Of a stretch of DNA of 64,000 nt, positions 12,463 through 27,400 are shown one piece after another. A program made the position numbers and the translations under genes. Source of the DNA: Ostrinia nubilalis (lineage: Eukaryota; Arthropoda; Insecta; Lepidoptera; Crambidae); NCBI RefSeq assembly GCF_963855985.1, contig NC_087106.1, forward strand, positions 5,253,001 through 5,317,000, read 5' to 3'. Under the pieces are notes generated by a model. That model saw only the letters and a list, made by a program, of their open reading frames with translations. It was not told the origin of the DNA and ran no database searches. Positions within the stretch are counted from its first letter, which is position 1. Every line of letters starts with the position of its first letter.

Positions 12463-15400
12463 TATTATTCAATCGGAACAAACCATTATCGTAATCTACT
12501 TTTTATTTAATTTAGCAAACGTTTAATTAAATTGACTCTACTGCCTCCATACAATTACTTTGTTTTATTTTGTAATCTTGTTTACTTCATCAAAGAAACT
12601 GGACGTGTCGAAACTCAACAATATGCTGTAAATTTTTTTGCGTCTCAAATGGTAATTCTGTTGTACTTGTAAATGCAAATAAGACATTATTATTGTTACA
12701 TTGTTGTTTTTCTCTCGTGTTTTTTCTGGGGGTTTCCCAGCATGAATTTAGATTGTATCTTGTGTATGTAGCTAACAGGAACCGTCGTTATTTCTATAAT
12801 AATTAAATACTCTGTAAGTTCTTTTTTATTTATTGTGCCATTTATTCGTGAGATGTGCGAGTCTGGTTGTCTGCGTTTATTGTATTGAAAGAATGTTTTC
12901 CTCATCCGGGTCGTTGAACCTTCGCATTTCTTAGCATTCATTGAGAGCTTTATTCCATTCAGGCGGCCTATCGTTAGGTGTTACTTAGTCATCATCGTAT
13001 TTTTTTACCCCTAAAGTTCCGTTGTCCTTCGTGATCGTGTGACTCAGTCAACGAGTATGTTTACTGGAGCTATATCATACTTCGTCACCAACGTGCTATG
13101 TGCGAATTAGTGACGTCCTAGTGACAGATCTTTGAAGCATTTAACTTGGCATGATGTCATTGTGGTTTGTAGGAGTCAGTGAAATTACTCGGCTACTGAA
13201 TTAAGTGATGTCACAATTTATTACATCAAAATATGCTGGTGACGAAATTGGGGAAATTCTTACGGTTGTTGGATGGAGTTATTTTATTGCATTTCGTTTC
13301 GGTTAGTATTGTAATGATTCATTTTCTTGTGGTTAACATTCCGTGGATATTTTACTGGTCTTTTAGATGAGGAATTACCTAATATGGGCAGGTAGGTAGA
13401 TCTCAGTAATTTTTACACCTCTTTATTTTCAGAAACTGATTTTCTAAACTATTAGCAGAAGTAACACACCTCAAAATACTAATAAGCTACATTCATCTAA
13501 TGTTTCATCATAAACAGCTTAGACCTCTCTCAATGCATACCATAGTTTCACTCATTCGATCCTTGACTACAGTTTACCTACAGTATTTATCGAATACGAA
13601 TTTCCTACCAGGTTTTCGAGCTTTATTTTCTAAACAATAAGTTTTGACCACGTCATCGTGTCGGCCAGTGATCCATCACCGATGACGCTAAGGTCGGGTC
13701 GAGCCTACGTCAAACCCACGCGCTGTCACTAGTTAGAGGTAGGTGCTCATCGTTTCACGCACTGGGCGCGACACGTGCTCTGCGCCAACGCATATCAAAT
13801 CAAAGATGTCACCGAAATAAATAAAAATTTGATGAATGATTTGTAACTTAAAAATCGCCAGCAACTCATGATTTTTTTCATACAAACTTGGTCAGTCTAT
13901 AACTTTTATACCACATTGAGCTTGGTGGGGTAAAATGTGCATCATAAGCTACTGATTCCCATTTAGCCCCAACCCAATCGAGTCTGCATTTTTCGTCCAT
14001 ACAAAATGGAACTTCTCCTTTTCTATGATTTCCAAAAAGGCAAAAATAAACAAGCGGTTGAGGAAGCTAGTTCGAGGATGTAGACCGCTGAACGGAGGAA
14101 TAGAATCTTACGATTGCAGGGCTGTGACTTAAAAGTATTGGGTCTTATGTGTATATTGGGGTATAATGAAAAGTATTTTATGTGGTCTATCGCATTTGGG
14201 CGACGCTGCAGCGAGTGTCGATGCAGTAAGTGACGTAAAGCGCAGCGTCGCGCCGTAAAAACCATTCTGACCTTTACGCTTAGAGTTATACCACTGCAAG
14301 ATGAGTCACGACCACGAGTGTTTATGGTTACCGATGCACCGCACGCGCTGCGCCCACGCCGGGCGCCACACTGCACCTTCTCTATGGCGCGGCCGACGTA
14401 GGCGCAGGCCTTCGTACTATTGTAAGGCTGCGCTTCCATTAGAAATGAAGAAGCCGATTGGTGTAATGACGCGTAACGAAATTCGGTGAAAGCAAGCGGG
14501 CCGTGAACATCCCTAGCACCACAGCCCTCGCACACATCTTTAGCTCCTCCCAAGTTTACATCTCTCATGAGGATTGTCCTCGCAACCTTTCTCTCTAAGT
14601 AGTTTTGTACTTACAAAAACCTCGCTCCACGTAGATGAAGCGATTCTATTGGGTCATCCTTCACAACGCATCCTCGCACTTCGCTGGTGGATACGCAGCC
14701 TTATCTTCAGTGAATCAACGCACTGCATTCGCGAGTCGAACGTTCGTGTTACTTATTGTATTGTTTTGTTATGACACCAAAGCTTACTTGCCGTCAAGGT
14801 TAAGGTCGTTTAAGCTAGTATGAAGTGACAGAACGTTTTGACTTGATTGACTTTTAATAATTATGCAGTCACCCCATGGTGTTTTGACATGTCATGGAAA
14901 CTATCTTTGAATCTCTAGACTGTAATACAACTTTAATGCTTGCTGGGGAAAACGTGGTAGGTCTTGTAAAATAGGTATTTCACTAATCAACAAATAAAGC
15001 ACGTGTTTCGTGGCCATTCAGCGTTGGTGGTCACGAAAAGTCGGGATCATTTTAATGTTTGTATTGATGTATTGTAAGACGAACAAATGAAGATGCAAGC
15101 ACGAATTTGCCTATGCATGTTTCTAGAGATCAGATATCTTTAAGTTATTAGTAAAATGATAATTTTGCAATTTACATGCAAATTGGAGTTCGGTCTGTCA
15201 CAGATGTGATTCTGAGAAAAGTTATTTATTGCAAAACGTTTTGAGATTTTAATTAATTTGAGAAATATGGGTGAAATCATAAGCTTTTTTTACTACAAAA
15301 ACGCAACACAAACGAGACGATAAAAATAATATTCTTATAATGTGACGTGACGTCAGAACGTTTTGGATCAAATTCGAGTGATGGACAATTACGTCAACGT

Positions 15401-15672
15401 CGGATTAGCTTAGCGTCGTCATATCGCCGTCACTGCTTAGCATTCACCGCGCCAAATCGGTACATCGGTAGCGCCGGCGCAGGAATCGTGTGGGTTTTTC
15501 TGAACATTGTTTACTCGGTGCGTTGCTAGTGGTACAGGTGACGTCACATCAGCCACAACACAGGCATCTTGTATAAATTTACATTGTCAAATGCACTGGA
15601 CGGTATGAAGTGTGTTTTGTTGATTCCATCATCTATCGTATATCATTAGTTGATAAAACAAAGTGGATATGT
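12463..15672. other. Non-coding DNA with a CpG-rich patch
   Basis: No gene recognised. Positions 14200-14560 are CpG-rich and give a 181-codon frame on the minus strand (14023-14568) with no recognisable domain. An imperfect palindrome with GCGACGCTGC-type arms lies at about 14200-14250. The patch could be a regulatory island or an old repeat; the sequence does not decide between these. Confidence 0.45.
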
Positions 15673-15735
15673 CACCTCTCATCATCATTTCAGTTACAGG
15701 ACGTCCACTGCTAAACATAGGCCTACCCCAAATGT
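15673..15735 (-). mobile_element. RTE LINE tail fragment
   Basis: CATCATCATTTCAGTTACAG followed by ACGTCCACTGCTAAACATAG is the reverse complement of the LINE 3' end seen elsewhere in the window. Only about 60 bp remain. Confidence 0.6.
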
Positions 15736-15829
15736 CTTATGGATATTGTATGTCACCTCTAAGTCTTCCGAAATAATGTCTAGGTACTATTCTACGAACT
15801 CGTATTTTGATTATACGTCACTTGACCTG

Positions 15830-15966
15830 AGGTGGAATTGTGTAAAGCAATCGTAATCATTTGACAGTTCATAACGTACGATAAAGTCAGTTAAACATGC
15901 CTTTGACATAATAATCGTACGTTATGAACTGTCAAATGATAACGATTGCTTTACACAATTCCACCT
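15830..15966. mobile_element. Palindromic MITE (137 bp)
   Basis: The arms AGGTGGAATTGTGTAAAGCA and the exact complement at the right are more than 50 bp long. The loop is about 30 bp. Flanks do not show a clear target duplication. Confidence 0.8.
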
Positions 15967-18513
15967 CTGAACTGAAACCCTTCCTTTGGCTATATTTTGT
16001 ATTCAATTTACATATCGTGTCACATCTAACACTGTAATACCTATAATGTCTATTTTTATTAATTTGACCTGAAACCCTGTCCACGGGAGACTTACTTCAC
16101 CAGCTGCAATGCAGTTGCGAATTTTGCATACAGAATTACAGAGAGTCGAGTCACCCAAGAGTTTTCCGAACCAGCGAGCCGTGAAATGTAAGCTAATCGC
16201 TTATGTAAATGTCATCACCGCGATTGACCGTCGCGAACGATATTGCAACATGCAAACGCTCCACGTGCTTATATTTTGTTTTAGTTACTTTTAATTTCAT
16301 AAAATCAAATTAGAGATGATGACGATGTAAATGTGACGTCCCAAATATAGTTCGCTCACCATTTTGGGACAATATATTGTCAATAATAATGTTAATCAGT
16401 AGTCCATCAAACTTGACAACAGTAATGAGTGCAACGTCACGTATACAGCATACGTCCTTTTTAGCACTGACCTACGTTATTGTTCTGATGCAGTGGTAGG
16501 GTCAATAGTTAACGTTTAAAAGCGATTTTGAAATTACTATGACCACAGTGTCGGATTTGGCTTATCAGTCCTAAAATCCTAAAGTCGGGTGAAGGGCGCG
16601 CTGCGCGGGCGCCTACTCGTAATTGACATAATTTTGGTCACCTGTCACCTGCCCCTGACACTGTCACGAAATCTGCATAAAATAACATTTTCTATGGTCA
16701 TTATTACCACTGATAAAAAGTAATTTATACGAAATAAACTTCGTGTAACCTTAATTAAGGTAGCTAGCTACTCACAGGATTTCAGTTACATTACAACACT
16801 AGTATTGCCACGAATGCTTTTGATATATCATTAAAACATAGTATGCCAATACGTTAAAAAAAAATGAATTAAAATGAACATGATTATCTGTCGTCATAAA
16901 AGGTATGAATGTTTCCACTTTTTCTCACGGTCTGAAAAACGTAACAACGATTTAAGTTTCCTTCAACTGCGTAAACTACTTGTTTTTCGTATAGTAAAAC
17001 AGGTCGACATACACTTTATAGTATTATTAATTATATGTATGCTCATAGCTTTCACCAGAAATAATAACAAATGCATGTAGCGTTGCACAAGCGAATATAG
17101 GACAGATGTAAAGCAGTCCACGAGATCCGCACTCGATAGCAGCGCTTGCGCCGCTGTGTATGTAGCAATTGGTAAATTAAATGCCAATTTGTAGCAGTTT
17201 TCTTTCTTACATATTTATGTCAGTAAAATTCTCTGAGTGGGATTATTTGCTAATGGGGTCGTCTACTAATGGGACCGAATGGGACCACTTGCTTCTGCAT
17301 GACCAAATGCAGATGGGACGAATTGGGCATTTTTGTTATAGAATATACCTATTTCAATAGTTTAATATTTTTCAAACAGCTTTCAATTAAACTTAATTTT
17401 ACTAGCTCTCTCTCAAGCTCTCTACACTAAATTATGCATACAATAAACCTTCAATTTCACTTGGCTTCGAGCGAAGAAACCGCATAGGATGTTTAAATAA
17501 TTATTGTTAAAGAAAGCACTAAAATGCACTACTTTCAGTAGCTGCTCTTGACATAAATAATCTCCGAGATCGCCGGGAAATTCGCCTGATCAGTATACCA
17601 TACCATAGATAACACAGATAATACTGACCAAGTTACCTGTCAAACGAATTTTCATTTCAAGCTGTTTTGTGAAGCTCAAAGCTTGATTTGGTCTTGGGCA
17701 TATACTCGAATTCAAGCTATAAGAATCAGTGACTGAGCTAGTCGCAGAAATCGCAAACAAATATCCACAAAAGTAACATAGTGTTTACATACTTTGTGTC
17801 CCGCCGGGAAATCGAATGGAATATGTAGTAAAATTGAAAAGGATAGCTCGAAAATGAACGAAAAAGCCGATGAACGAGAAATTATATCCTTGAGTGGAGC
17901 TTACTACCACAACTATTAATAAAGAAAAGGGGTGTTCACATCGGCGTGTATTACATTTATTTTAATAGATTTGTCCTTGAAACGTCAAAGAATTGCAACG
18001 AATGACAGGGGAACTATACTATTTTGTCCTCAGGCCTATTTTAGGAAAGGATCAAAGAACTACCAGTTAATTCGATCCCTTATTGACTAAGATTCCTAAA
18101 ATTGTATCGTCACCGACAATTCTAACGTTAAAACTAGTTAAATATAGATCTTATTCAATGATCTGGTGACTCAAAGGGCTCTGTATGGAACGTACTCGGA
18201 CTCTGCGACGTTCTGAGAACGCGGACAATATGACAACATATTGCCAATAATTTATACAGATACAGTCTAGTTGTTACTCATTACCACCGCTTCAAAATTA
18301 GATTATTTAGTTAGTACATTGGCAAGTATAGTTCCACCGGTAGTGGATAAACGGTTCAATGAAATATGAGTCTATTCAAGTTTAGTTGAAGACTTATCGT
18401 CTTATTTGAAATATTAACTCTTTTAGTTTTACTGTCTATAAACAAGACAATATCAAAACATATAGTTCATGGTATGTACACGGACTGTTAAACTGTTAAA
18501 TTATGCAGATGAG
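15967..18513. other. Non-coding DNA
   Basis: No gene recognised. Short frames on both strands overlap one another around 16874-17187 and have no protein character. Confidence 0.5.
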
Positions 18514-18665
18514 AGAGGCTGATGCAGTGTGGACAGGCCCCTCCCACTAGGTAGACCGACGATCTGGTTAAGATCGCGGAAAGCACCTGGATGCGGGAAG
18601 TACAGGTCCTGTAGTGGAAATCCTTGGGGTAGGCCTCTATCTAGCAGTATAAGTCATTTGGCTGA
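18514..18665 (+). mobile_element. Decayed RTE LINE 3' end
   Basis: Retains GTAGACCGACGATCTGGTTA, GGAAATCCTTGGGGTAGGCC and a terminal TTTGGCTGAAACGAA, a diverged version of the LINE end at 21277 and 63513. Confidence 0.6.
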
Positions 18666-18725
18666 AACGAAACATTACGTTAGTTATTTAACTTTCGGCG
18701 AAACTATTGCCAATGAAGTGATATA

Positions 18726-20190
18726 GGGTAGACCGGGGACAATAGTACCATTTTTTGGAAATTGTTCAATATTGAGAAATCTAATGAAATATAACTTATT
18801 CTGTTAGGATGCTGTAAAAGCTAGACTCTTAAGCTACAAATTTAAGCAAGCAGAGTTGAACTATTCTTTCGAATACTTAATGAAAAACGAATTTGAACTG
18901 TACGATGTCTCATGTTACAATTGACCCCTACAACGGGTCAATTGTACCAATAATATATGAGGCAATAAAAGTAGTTATGTTTATCTAATCATCACCTTTA
19001 TTGGTATTCTGTACTCTTAATCTCCTACAATCATCAGTCTTTATTAATTGAGATCGAAAATATTTAGGAACAAGTATGAAAAATCAACACTTAAGTTTAA
19101 AAACAAAACAATAACTTTTCTTCCATAAAAACGAACAAAACTAACTGTTTCTATATAATATGCCACCTATTTGGCTTGAATATTGCTTCTGAAACAACAA
19201 TAAGCATATAATAACAATGATAGAAATATCAAAACTGAAAAATCTATTTTTGTATGAGGGTACAATTGACCCCTGGTACAATTGACCCTGATTATTTATA
19301 CCTACTACTGCTTCGCTCTTTTAAGATTTTTTCATAAGCCTGTTCATAAAGGAATAGATCCGTTGATCCGCGATCCGTACTTTTGACTCTACGCCGAGGC
19401 ATAGAAAACAAAACGTTCAAATACTTAGTTACTTACTGAATTAAACTAAAATGTACATATTCAGAAGGATTTTAGAAACCTATATTAAAATATTATAAGT
19501 AGGCATTTAGGTACTAATATCACCTTTTTATCGACATCTACCTACTTATTTAATAAAACACATTAAGGAGTAGGTATGTATCTAATTAAAGCTTAATGCA
19601 TGCAACTATGAATGAGCCTAGACTATTATTTCAGATGCCTATAATTGTAAAAATAATAACCACCTGAATGTTTTATAATAACTTATTTTATTATAAGTAT
19701 AGGTACTTTAAAACCAATTTAAAATATTATGTAGTAAGTATATAATAAGGTTCCGGGGGTTAATTGTACCACGGGGTTGATTGTACCGCTACAATTGACC
19801 CCATGGAGACTGGTACAATTGTTCCAAGTAGGTAGTCAAGATAACTTCACCTAAAATTCAGCCATTTTCACAGTGAATGCCAATAATTCGCTGTCGATAC
19901 AAAATTTAGAGCCTGAATAAACTATTTACAACAATACCTTGGTAACTAATAGCATATTAGGCAACTTATGGGCTCATATATTTGACGTAAAAACTTACTG
20001 CGGCTGGTCAAAAAACAAAAATCCTTCCTGTACACCTTCGTTTCTCAGCGCAAGCGCCGCCGACTGGTGAGCGGATGGAAACACAAAAAGCGCATATTCT
20101 GACGCTATGCACACAACCTTACGTCGCTTGTATGAAGATATATCGCCGATGGTACTATTGACCCGTGGTACTATTGTACCCGGTCTACCC
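18726..20190. mobile_element. 1.46-kb TIR element with repeated CAATTGACCC motif
   Basis: The ends are inverted repeats GGGTAGACCGGGGACAATAG (left) and the complement of GGGTAGACCGGGTACAATAG (right), both flanked by TA. The motif GTACAATTGACCC or its complement recurs at about 18916-18950, 19258-19290, 19757-19825 and 20150-20180, within the arms and the interior. No reading frame is long enough for a transposase, so the element is non-autonomous. The TA flank suggests an IS630/Tc1/mariner/pogo-type mechanism but does not prove it. Confidence 0.8.
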
Positions 20191-21276
20191 TACCTAATTC
20201 AGTATACAGCCATCGCCTTCCCTGTGCATCCATATTTTTAAGCTTGCAAAGGAAATTCGCATGATTTTACGCGAAGATCGCGGCGAAACGAACGCAGGCG
20301 TTGATTTATACATCCTAGTTCTACATGTTCGACACCGGTCTTATCGGATAGCCATTATAATATTAATTAATTCGCTGTTAAATTACATGGACATTGGAAC
20401 TACTTACTGGAAGGGACATCAGTAGAAAAAATCCCTAAATTGGAGTTGAAAATCAGTAAGAAGTCAGTCGCTTTTATGAAACCTGCTAATAATAGTGCGA
20501 TTAAAATGTGTTGCGTAATTTGATTTTAATTTCGTATACGAGTAAGTACTGACATTATTGACGATCATTGTATTCAAATGCGACTATGATCCATCCGAGT
20601 ATCTATGTCAATGCTAACTTTTAGTTTATTAGTCATTCCTTTAGTCAGTACAATATTATAATTTTATTTGCAATGTTGCACTTACATTCGCAATGGCGCA
20701 TTGGCCAGAAAAAGATTGTTTAAAAATGTGGGAAATTGTAATGTAAAGATTCCACTGATTTTGAACTTAAATCCATATTTTTTTTAAATTTCACTCTGTA
20801 TTCAGTGTAACAGATTCTCGAATAAAGAGCAGAAGTTGAAAAAAGCTTACCAACTTAAAAATAATAACGCTGCTCGATACCATTCTAGTGATTTTAGAAG
20901 CAATTCTATTCTAGTAGCAGTTAACTGTACAAATATAAACTACAAAGTTTTGAGTGACCAAATACGGTCACGCGTGGAGCGACTGCGCCTAGTAGCCGAA
21001 GGTTCATAATTTACGGAATTAATGGCCCCACTGTGCACTGCCTTGTCAGGAAAGGGTCCCCGACTTGAGTTGAAGATAATGTGATTACAGATAACTTTGG
21101 CTCTAGAAAATACATCAACTGTTCGTTGGCACCACAGACACAGGGATTGATACCTTCATTTCGTCGTCAAGCCATGTCTTCTGCCCCTTGGGGTTTCATA
21201 TATTTTTAAGTACGCATTTCAGTTCCGTATAGGTTTCGGCAGGGTTCTGGAATGGAGCCCACGTACCTGAAAGCGC
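20191..21276. other. Non-coding DNA
   Basis: No gene or clear repeat recognised. Confidence 0.5.
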
Positions 21277-21432
21277 AGCGTAGGATGCCCACCCCACAAG
21301 GTGGATCAACGACCTCATAAATGTAGTAGGAAGGCGCTGGATGCAGGCCGCCACCAACCGGCCATTGTGGAAATCGTTGGGGGAGGCCTATGTTCAGGAG
21401 TGGACGTCCTATGGCTGAAATGATGATGACGG
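21277..21432 (+). mobile_element. RTE-type LINE 3' end
   Basis: Contains CACAAGGTGGATCAACGACC, GCGCTGGATGCAGGCCGCCA and TGGACGTCCTATGGCTGAAA followed by TGATGATGA. It encodes the ORF C-terminus before the TGA in the GGCTGA word. It is 5'-truncated. Confidence 0.8.
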
Positions 21433-24400
21433 ATCGGTACTAAGCCAGTGAAAGCGAACTAAAACATCTAGAAAGCACAATCGACAGCACATAAAACTAC
21501 ATTTTTTGTTGCAAAATAACATCTATTGCCAATACATATACATAAGATGCTGTGGATCTGTGGCAGTGTTTACAAGTATGAAAGTGATGTTCTTATGGTA
21601 ATTGAAATTTCTCCTGAGAATTTACATTTAGCCAATATGTTCAACTGTTGTATAATGACTCATACTTAGCCTACCTTTAGCTTTTTGTAGTAAACGAACA
21701 ATGGGCTGTTTATGTGAATCCAAACGGTTTTTGTCCAATTAGTCTAAGCATTCGTATACTAGCACACACCTTAAGAAGGCTTAGAAGGTCCAGTTGTATT
21801 GTAATAAGTAGGATCGAGCTTTTTAATGACGTTTAATTTCTCGCAAGCAAGCAGCAAGAAGTCACCAAAAGTGTCAGTTAAAAAGTCCTATCAGTGGTGA
21901 TATAGCCGTTTTTTACTAAAGAGTGGACCTACTTTTTCTATATCTCATTCATAATTCTTTTTTCTAACAGGTGGTCTGCTTTCACAATGCTAATCTAAAA
22001 CCATTAATATCTTTGTAAACAGCAGCCGGTTTATAATGATATTAAATTATATTGATTGATGAACTGAACATTTGGTTGCGAAGATGATACTTAGATGATT
22101 TCTTTACTCAATTAAGTGCTTGTACAAATTTTAAAAACGTTTGATTTGACGTGAATGTAGTGCTAAGGTCGTCATGGCCCTTCCGCCCCCTATTACAGCT
22201 GTTCGCGACAGATTTGGTCAATGATATTAAAGAACTATAGATATGTTACGTTCATAGAAATTACGATTTGAATCCGTGCCGAGCTATTCCAAATTGCACA
22301 CATTGACAAATGTAACTGATAAGTGAAACAAAAGATACGAAATAGCACGCAAATGAAAGAGATAGCTATAGTTTTAACGATTCTGCACTAACTAATCTAT
22401 GTCCGCAGCGCACGCATCCTTATCGCTCTAACGTCAAAACAAGATCGCTTTCTCTTTCTTAACTTGAACATGGCGCATGGCGTCTTGATTGTTTGCATAA
22501 ATAATTGAAAATATAAATACTAAATAATTTTGCATAATCACATGTGGTAAGAGATCCCTTGTATTTTGTTTACTTTAGAGTCATAATTGGTACACTTTCG
22601 AAACACACACGATGGCATTTTTTATTTATTTTGGTAAGAACAGGAACTTACGGTGTGGTACGCACGCGATTGCGCACGACGCAGGCCACACGAAGACTAA
22701 ACACAAGACGTCCCAATTGGGACGTATTTGAGTATTCACAGCGCGAGCGCTTATAACATATCTGCTTTTGTTTTTATATAATATCATTGGATTTGGTAAC
22801 ACTGGTGCTAGGCCATGGTCTATGGAGTGGACTCTAGCCTAGCAACGGTGTTAGCCATCTTGTTTTTCTTCATATTTTTTCATTTACTTTAGTTAACATG
22901 ATCTAAAATAGTTTTGTTTAAAGTTAAAAGCATTTCATTTCAGTAGCTAACAACAACTATAAATTAACGTAAAAATATGGATAGATGATGGGGCCCACTG
23001 TAACGTCACCTTACTAAAAAGTCCAATAATAGTTTGTACATCAGTGTCACTCAAAGGAAATGACTCAGGCATCTGATTTAATAGAGGCACGGAGCGTAAA
23101 AAACGTTCTAAGAACACTTCGCCAAGTATCCTATAAAGACATGAACTCATGACTTATTTTAAAATATTTTATTGTTTTGCCTTTGCCACTAATTGAATCG
23201 GAAACAAGATTGAAAAGCTCCTATCGTCATTGAAGTTGTTCTATTATGAAGTTAAAGAGTACACTCTAAACCCCCTTGACATATTTCTTCAGTTGAAATT
23301 AGCTCGACTCTTCGAAATAATTGTCAATAATTTTTAAGTAATCTGTGCTTTAATTAAACCTTTATCAGTAGTATACCTATATTATTTCTTCCACATCTTA
23401 TTTGTATGATCATTTTATCGTGATCGACTGTTTAATAGCAATGGGAATAATTTGTACTATCTGCACCGTGAGCTCCTAGCCTTAGCATGAAGGCCCGTCA
23501 GGCACCATTGGATGCGCAAAACAAAGCAACGATCCCTTAAAATAGAGGCAATTTAATGCGTACGTACATTAATATTTTAAAGGACACACGAGCTCTGCAT
23601 GCTAAAAGATACGTCGCATTTGTAAGTAAAAATGTCGTAGGATAAATGCAAGGCGATGCATTTATGAAAGTATTTGCACACTGATCTTGATTGCTTGCGA
23701 ACATGCATGAATACGGTATTGACGGACCATAGACTAGCTCCGTTTGAAGGTCAGTTAAAGAAGTTTTCTTTCCACCAGAGGCTTTCCATCTTCCGGCCGT
23801 CTTCCTAATATCAAGAAACGTCACAAAGCACGATCTTCTGTTTTTAATCCAGCCGATGCCAGTCATCTGGCCTTCGTCCCATCGATGGGTTCGCAACGTA
23901 TTTGCGAAACACATCGTCTGTGATCGATTTGCTGAAAGAACTATTTACCGACTAACGGTTGTTCGATTGGTTGTATATTCAAAAATAACATTTCAAAAAA
24001 TATTACATACGAAATGTATAACGATTCGAGTGGGCGTCCTACGCTACTTAGGCATGGAGTCAAATGGCTCAATCAGACCTAAAGCTACAATAGTTTAGGA
24101 AGTAACAGAGCAGGTGAACTCGCAGCAGGCTACAATGGACTCCAATAAATCTTAGAGCGCGTGCAACTTGGCCAATAATGAGTTGATCCAATTACGTCTC
24201 TTTGTAATCGATTTGAAGATAAAGACGCCAGTTATTGCGTATCTTAGCCGTGTCTAACGACGTTACGTAACGTGTCAGACACGCTTCCGTTACGATAACT
24301 GGGTGCGGGATGCCTGTGGTTTTCAATTTTCATATGTTTGATGAAACCGTCATAAGTGTAGCCGATTGAGCCTGCAATCATGAAAAACCTTTGTTTTTAT

Positions 24401-27400
24401 TCGTTGGCTAGAAATCTGCAATCAGTTCGTGGACTAAATAAGACCAATAAATATCTTCAGTTGCCTAAGTATGCGCATGCATCCTTCCATCTAGCTATAC
24501 GCGATGATTAGTGTAACGAACACCGTTATTATGATTGCAATCGTTGCACATACTGCTGGTATCGGACGCCCTGGATCACGCTCTGGTTTGATTCGAAGGT
24601 ACACAACAATGTTGGCCCTTTACTGTTATATTTAAGCACGTTTCAAAATAGTTAATACGCGCATTGAGCAGAAACAGCCTGGGGAGAGCGGGCAGTCTAT
24701 TTATGCAGCCGTAGAAACAAAAATTGTTTGTTGAACAGCGTTGTAGTATTTGATTGTAATAATGATCTTTTTGTGTAGACTATTACTACAAGTACTATGT
24801 TATATAGGTAATTTTAGCTAGGATAGGCGTATGTGATCAATTTTGCATTAAATGTTATATGAACTTGCATCTCAACTACATATTGAAAAACTTGGAAAAA
24901 ATCGACTGCCTCAGGGCCACTAGGCCCACCTTTGCTATGTGATTATATGCTAATAGCATAGCCTTCGATCATCGTCTTTCAAATCAATAATATTGATACA
25001 ACCGCAACAAATTGGATACTATAGTGATTTCTTCGATGCATGTGCTGTCGACCTTAGCAGCATATCGTAGCACGTAAATTCTTCGTTTGTTATTGTTGTG
25101 CCGTTCTTGTTTGGTTGTGACGGAACTGGACCAGCCGGATAGCCAGTTGTGCCGGTTGTTGCGACACACGGCCGCAGGGCCACGACAGCCGGCTACTGAC
25201 CCTTGCTTGACGAATGTTTGTGACCAAGCACTGCAATACCTAGCACTGAAACCGTCGAACGTGTTAACTTTATAGGAAAATTACACGAATAAACTCCACC
25301 TCCTAATTGTTAATATCAATAAATACTATCAATTAATTGACAATTGTTATTCAAAGCTGCATGATTAGTCTCGTGTTATAATACCACATAAATGGCCAGT
25401 CACAAGTCACTTTACAACGAATCTAAATGCTGGCTCTTTCTTTGCACAAAGGCTTAGTATTGCTATTCAGCGAGGCAATGCAGCCAGCATCCTCGCCTCT
25501 CTGCCTCACGGACACACTTTTATTTTTGAGTAAAATAAGTTATATTTTTATTTTGTATAGATTTAAATTTGCCTTAGTTTTTAAAAAAATCTGTTTATTG
25601 TAAATAAAGAACAGTCACGAAAAGTTATGAAGTTTCAAACAATGAACTAACTGGGAGACATGAAGAATAATCTCAGTCGTACAAGTTCGAAATATAAATT
25701 ATCCATCATCTGAAATTTGACACACCTTTATGAGTTGTCAAAACGTAGCAATCCAATTTATTTTTTACTAGCTTTTGCCCGGAATTATGCTGTCACATTT
25801 TCGCAAAGTCAATACTTTGGTTTCTTACTAATATCAAATGGCCAATTTGAATTTTTATTCGCAAACCGACCTTGCGCCCCTATGGACGTGCCCACGGCCG
25901 CGCTTACGCCATGCCACCGGGGGAACTGGAGCGGCAATTTGTGACGTGACGTGTCCTAGACGGATCGCGCAGATCACAAAGCGCTCGCGCAACCTATCCG
26001 GTCTGCCGAAACACGAGGAATGCGATGCGTGTGAACAGGAGACAATCGCTTTCCAAACAAACGACGCGAGGGCGACATTTATTTGCTATGTGAGACTCCT
26101 TTGTTGAGTCGCAGCTAAAGCTGTGTGGTTGAAGCTTAAGTTTCTAGGTACAGACGATAGCGCACGTCAAGATAGGTTTATTCCCAATGCCGCATCTTGT
26201 TCAGTCGTAACAGATTCTACGAGTTTTTTTACTATCATCTCTGGCTAGGCTCCCCAGATCAATAACTGAGAATCAGCAGAATAACTGAGGAAGGCGCTCG
26301 TGGTTTTTCACTAGGGGATCTCGTTTTTCCCATGAGGCATCCCCTTCGTAGACGGTCTAAGTTAATCGATTTTAATTTACAACATGCAGACGCTTTTAAA
26401 TCTGATGAAATGAGGTGGTAGCATAAAATACCTAGTCTGATTAAAATGGTGTCCAAAGGGTATTTTCGTCGGTCACAGTAGCCAGTCAGTATAGACCAAT
26501 GGAACTATGAATATAAAGAATTTTTCATTTTCATTATCAATTCATTTAATAGGTACACTGGTACATGCATGTGCTTGGCCGGTCGCATGCCACTTGCGAA
26601 ACTGTCCCCGTCTGCCATGGTCGACCTTAATGAACTGCTATTGTCTCATGGGGACACATGGGCCCATTATCAGCAGCAGAATTTGTTACAATAAATACTC
26701 ATTTACACGAAGATTACTACACCCGCTCTGTGCTCTACGTGTATAATTACAAGGATGACAATAGTGACTGAGTTTCTCGCTGCTTCTTCTCAGCACTGGC
26801 CCATTTATAATTGCCACATTGGATGCGTTCTGCAGTCTTGAACGCAAAGTGAATGTAGCCCGTATAAAACTCATTTATTCATGCAAGTAGGCTTTTAAAA
26901 ATCACTTTTATACGTCCCAGTATTAACCCTACCCCTGCTTCGGGACAATAAATGGGCCAGTGCTGAGAAGAAGCACGTATGAACAACATAGTCGGTCAGC
27001 GGTCGTGACGAGGCAATCTGTCAGCGGTGCAGTTTGCGTTCTTTGTTCTTGCCCGCACGGTAAGATCGCATGGAAACTAATTGTATAGATAGACTCTATA
27101 CAATTCGTTTTATTCTATACTATAGAGTGTAGAAACCGACAAAGTTGTTCACGCATGGTACGACGGGCTGCGTTCATTTTGACCTGACCTGACCGCTGAC
27201 CACATCCAGTGTGACAAATCCTTAATAAGTAGTAAATCCGATAAATTGGATAATATGCTCGTGACCATACCGCCTAACTTCTAACCTACTTCATTATCCG
27301 TTATCTTTCGGATCTGGCGTTGCGGCGACCGCCTTGCGCCCGACTTGCCAGGAATGCGGCGCAGGAGCCGGCCGTATTTTACCGCGGGAGCTGTTCAATG

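Noticed and set aside
14023..14568. 181-codon minus-strand frame as a gene
   Set aside because: No recognisable domain and no splice partners; it overlaps a CpG-rich, partly palindromic stretch.
22801..22880. Promoter suggested by GCCATCTTG near 22853
   Set aside because: A YY1-like word alone is weak evidence, and no exon follows on either strand.
23537..23914. 125-codon minus-strand frame
   Set aside because: Not recognised as any family; no supporting splice sites or conserved motif. Left as unassigned.
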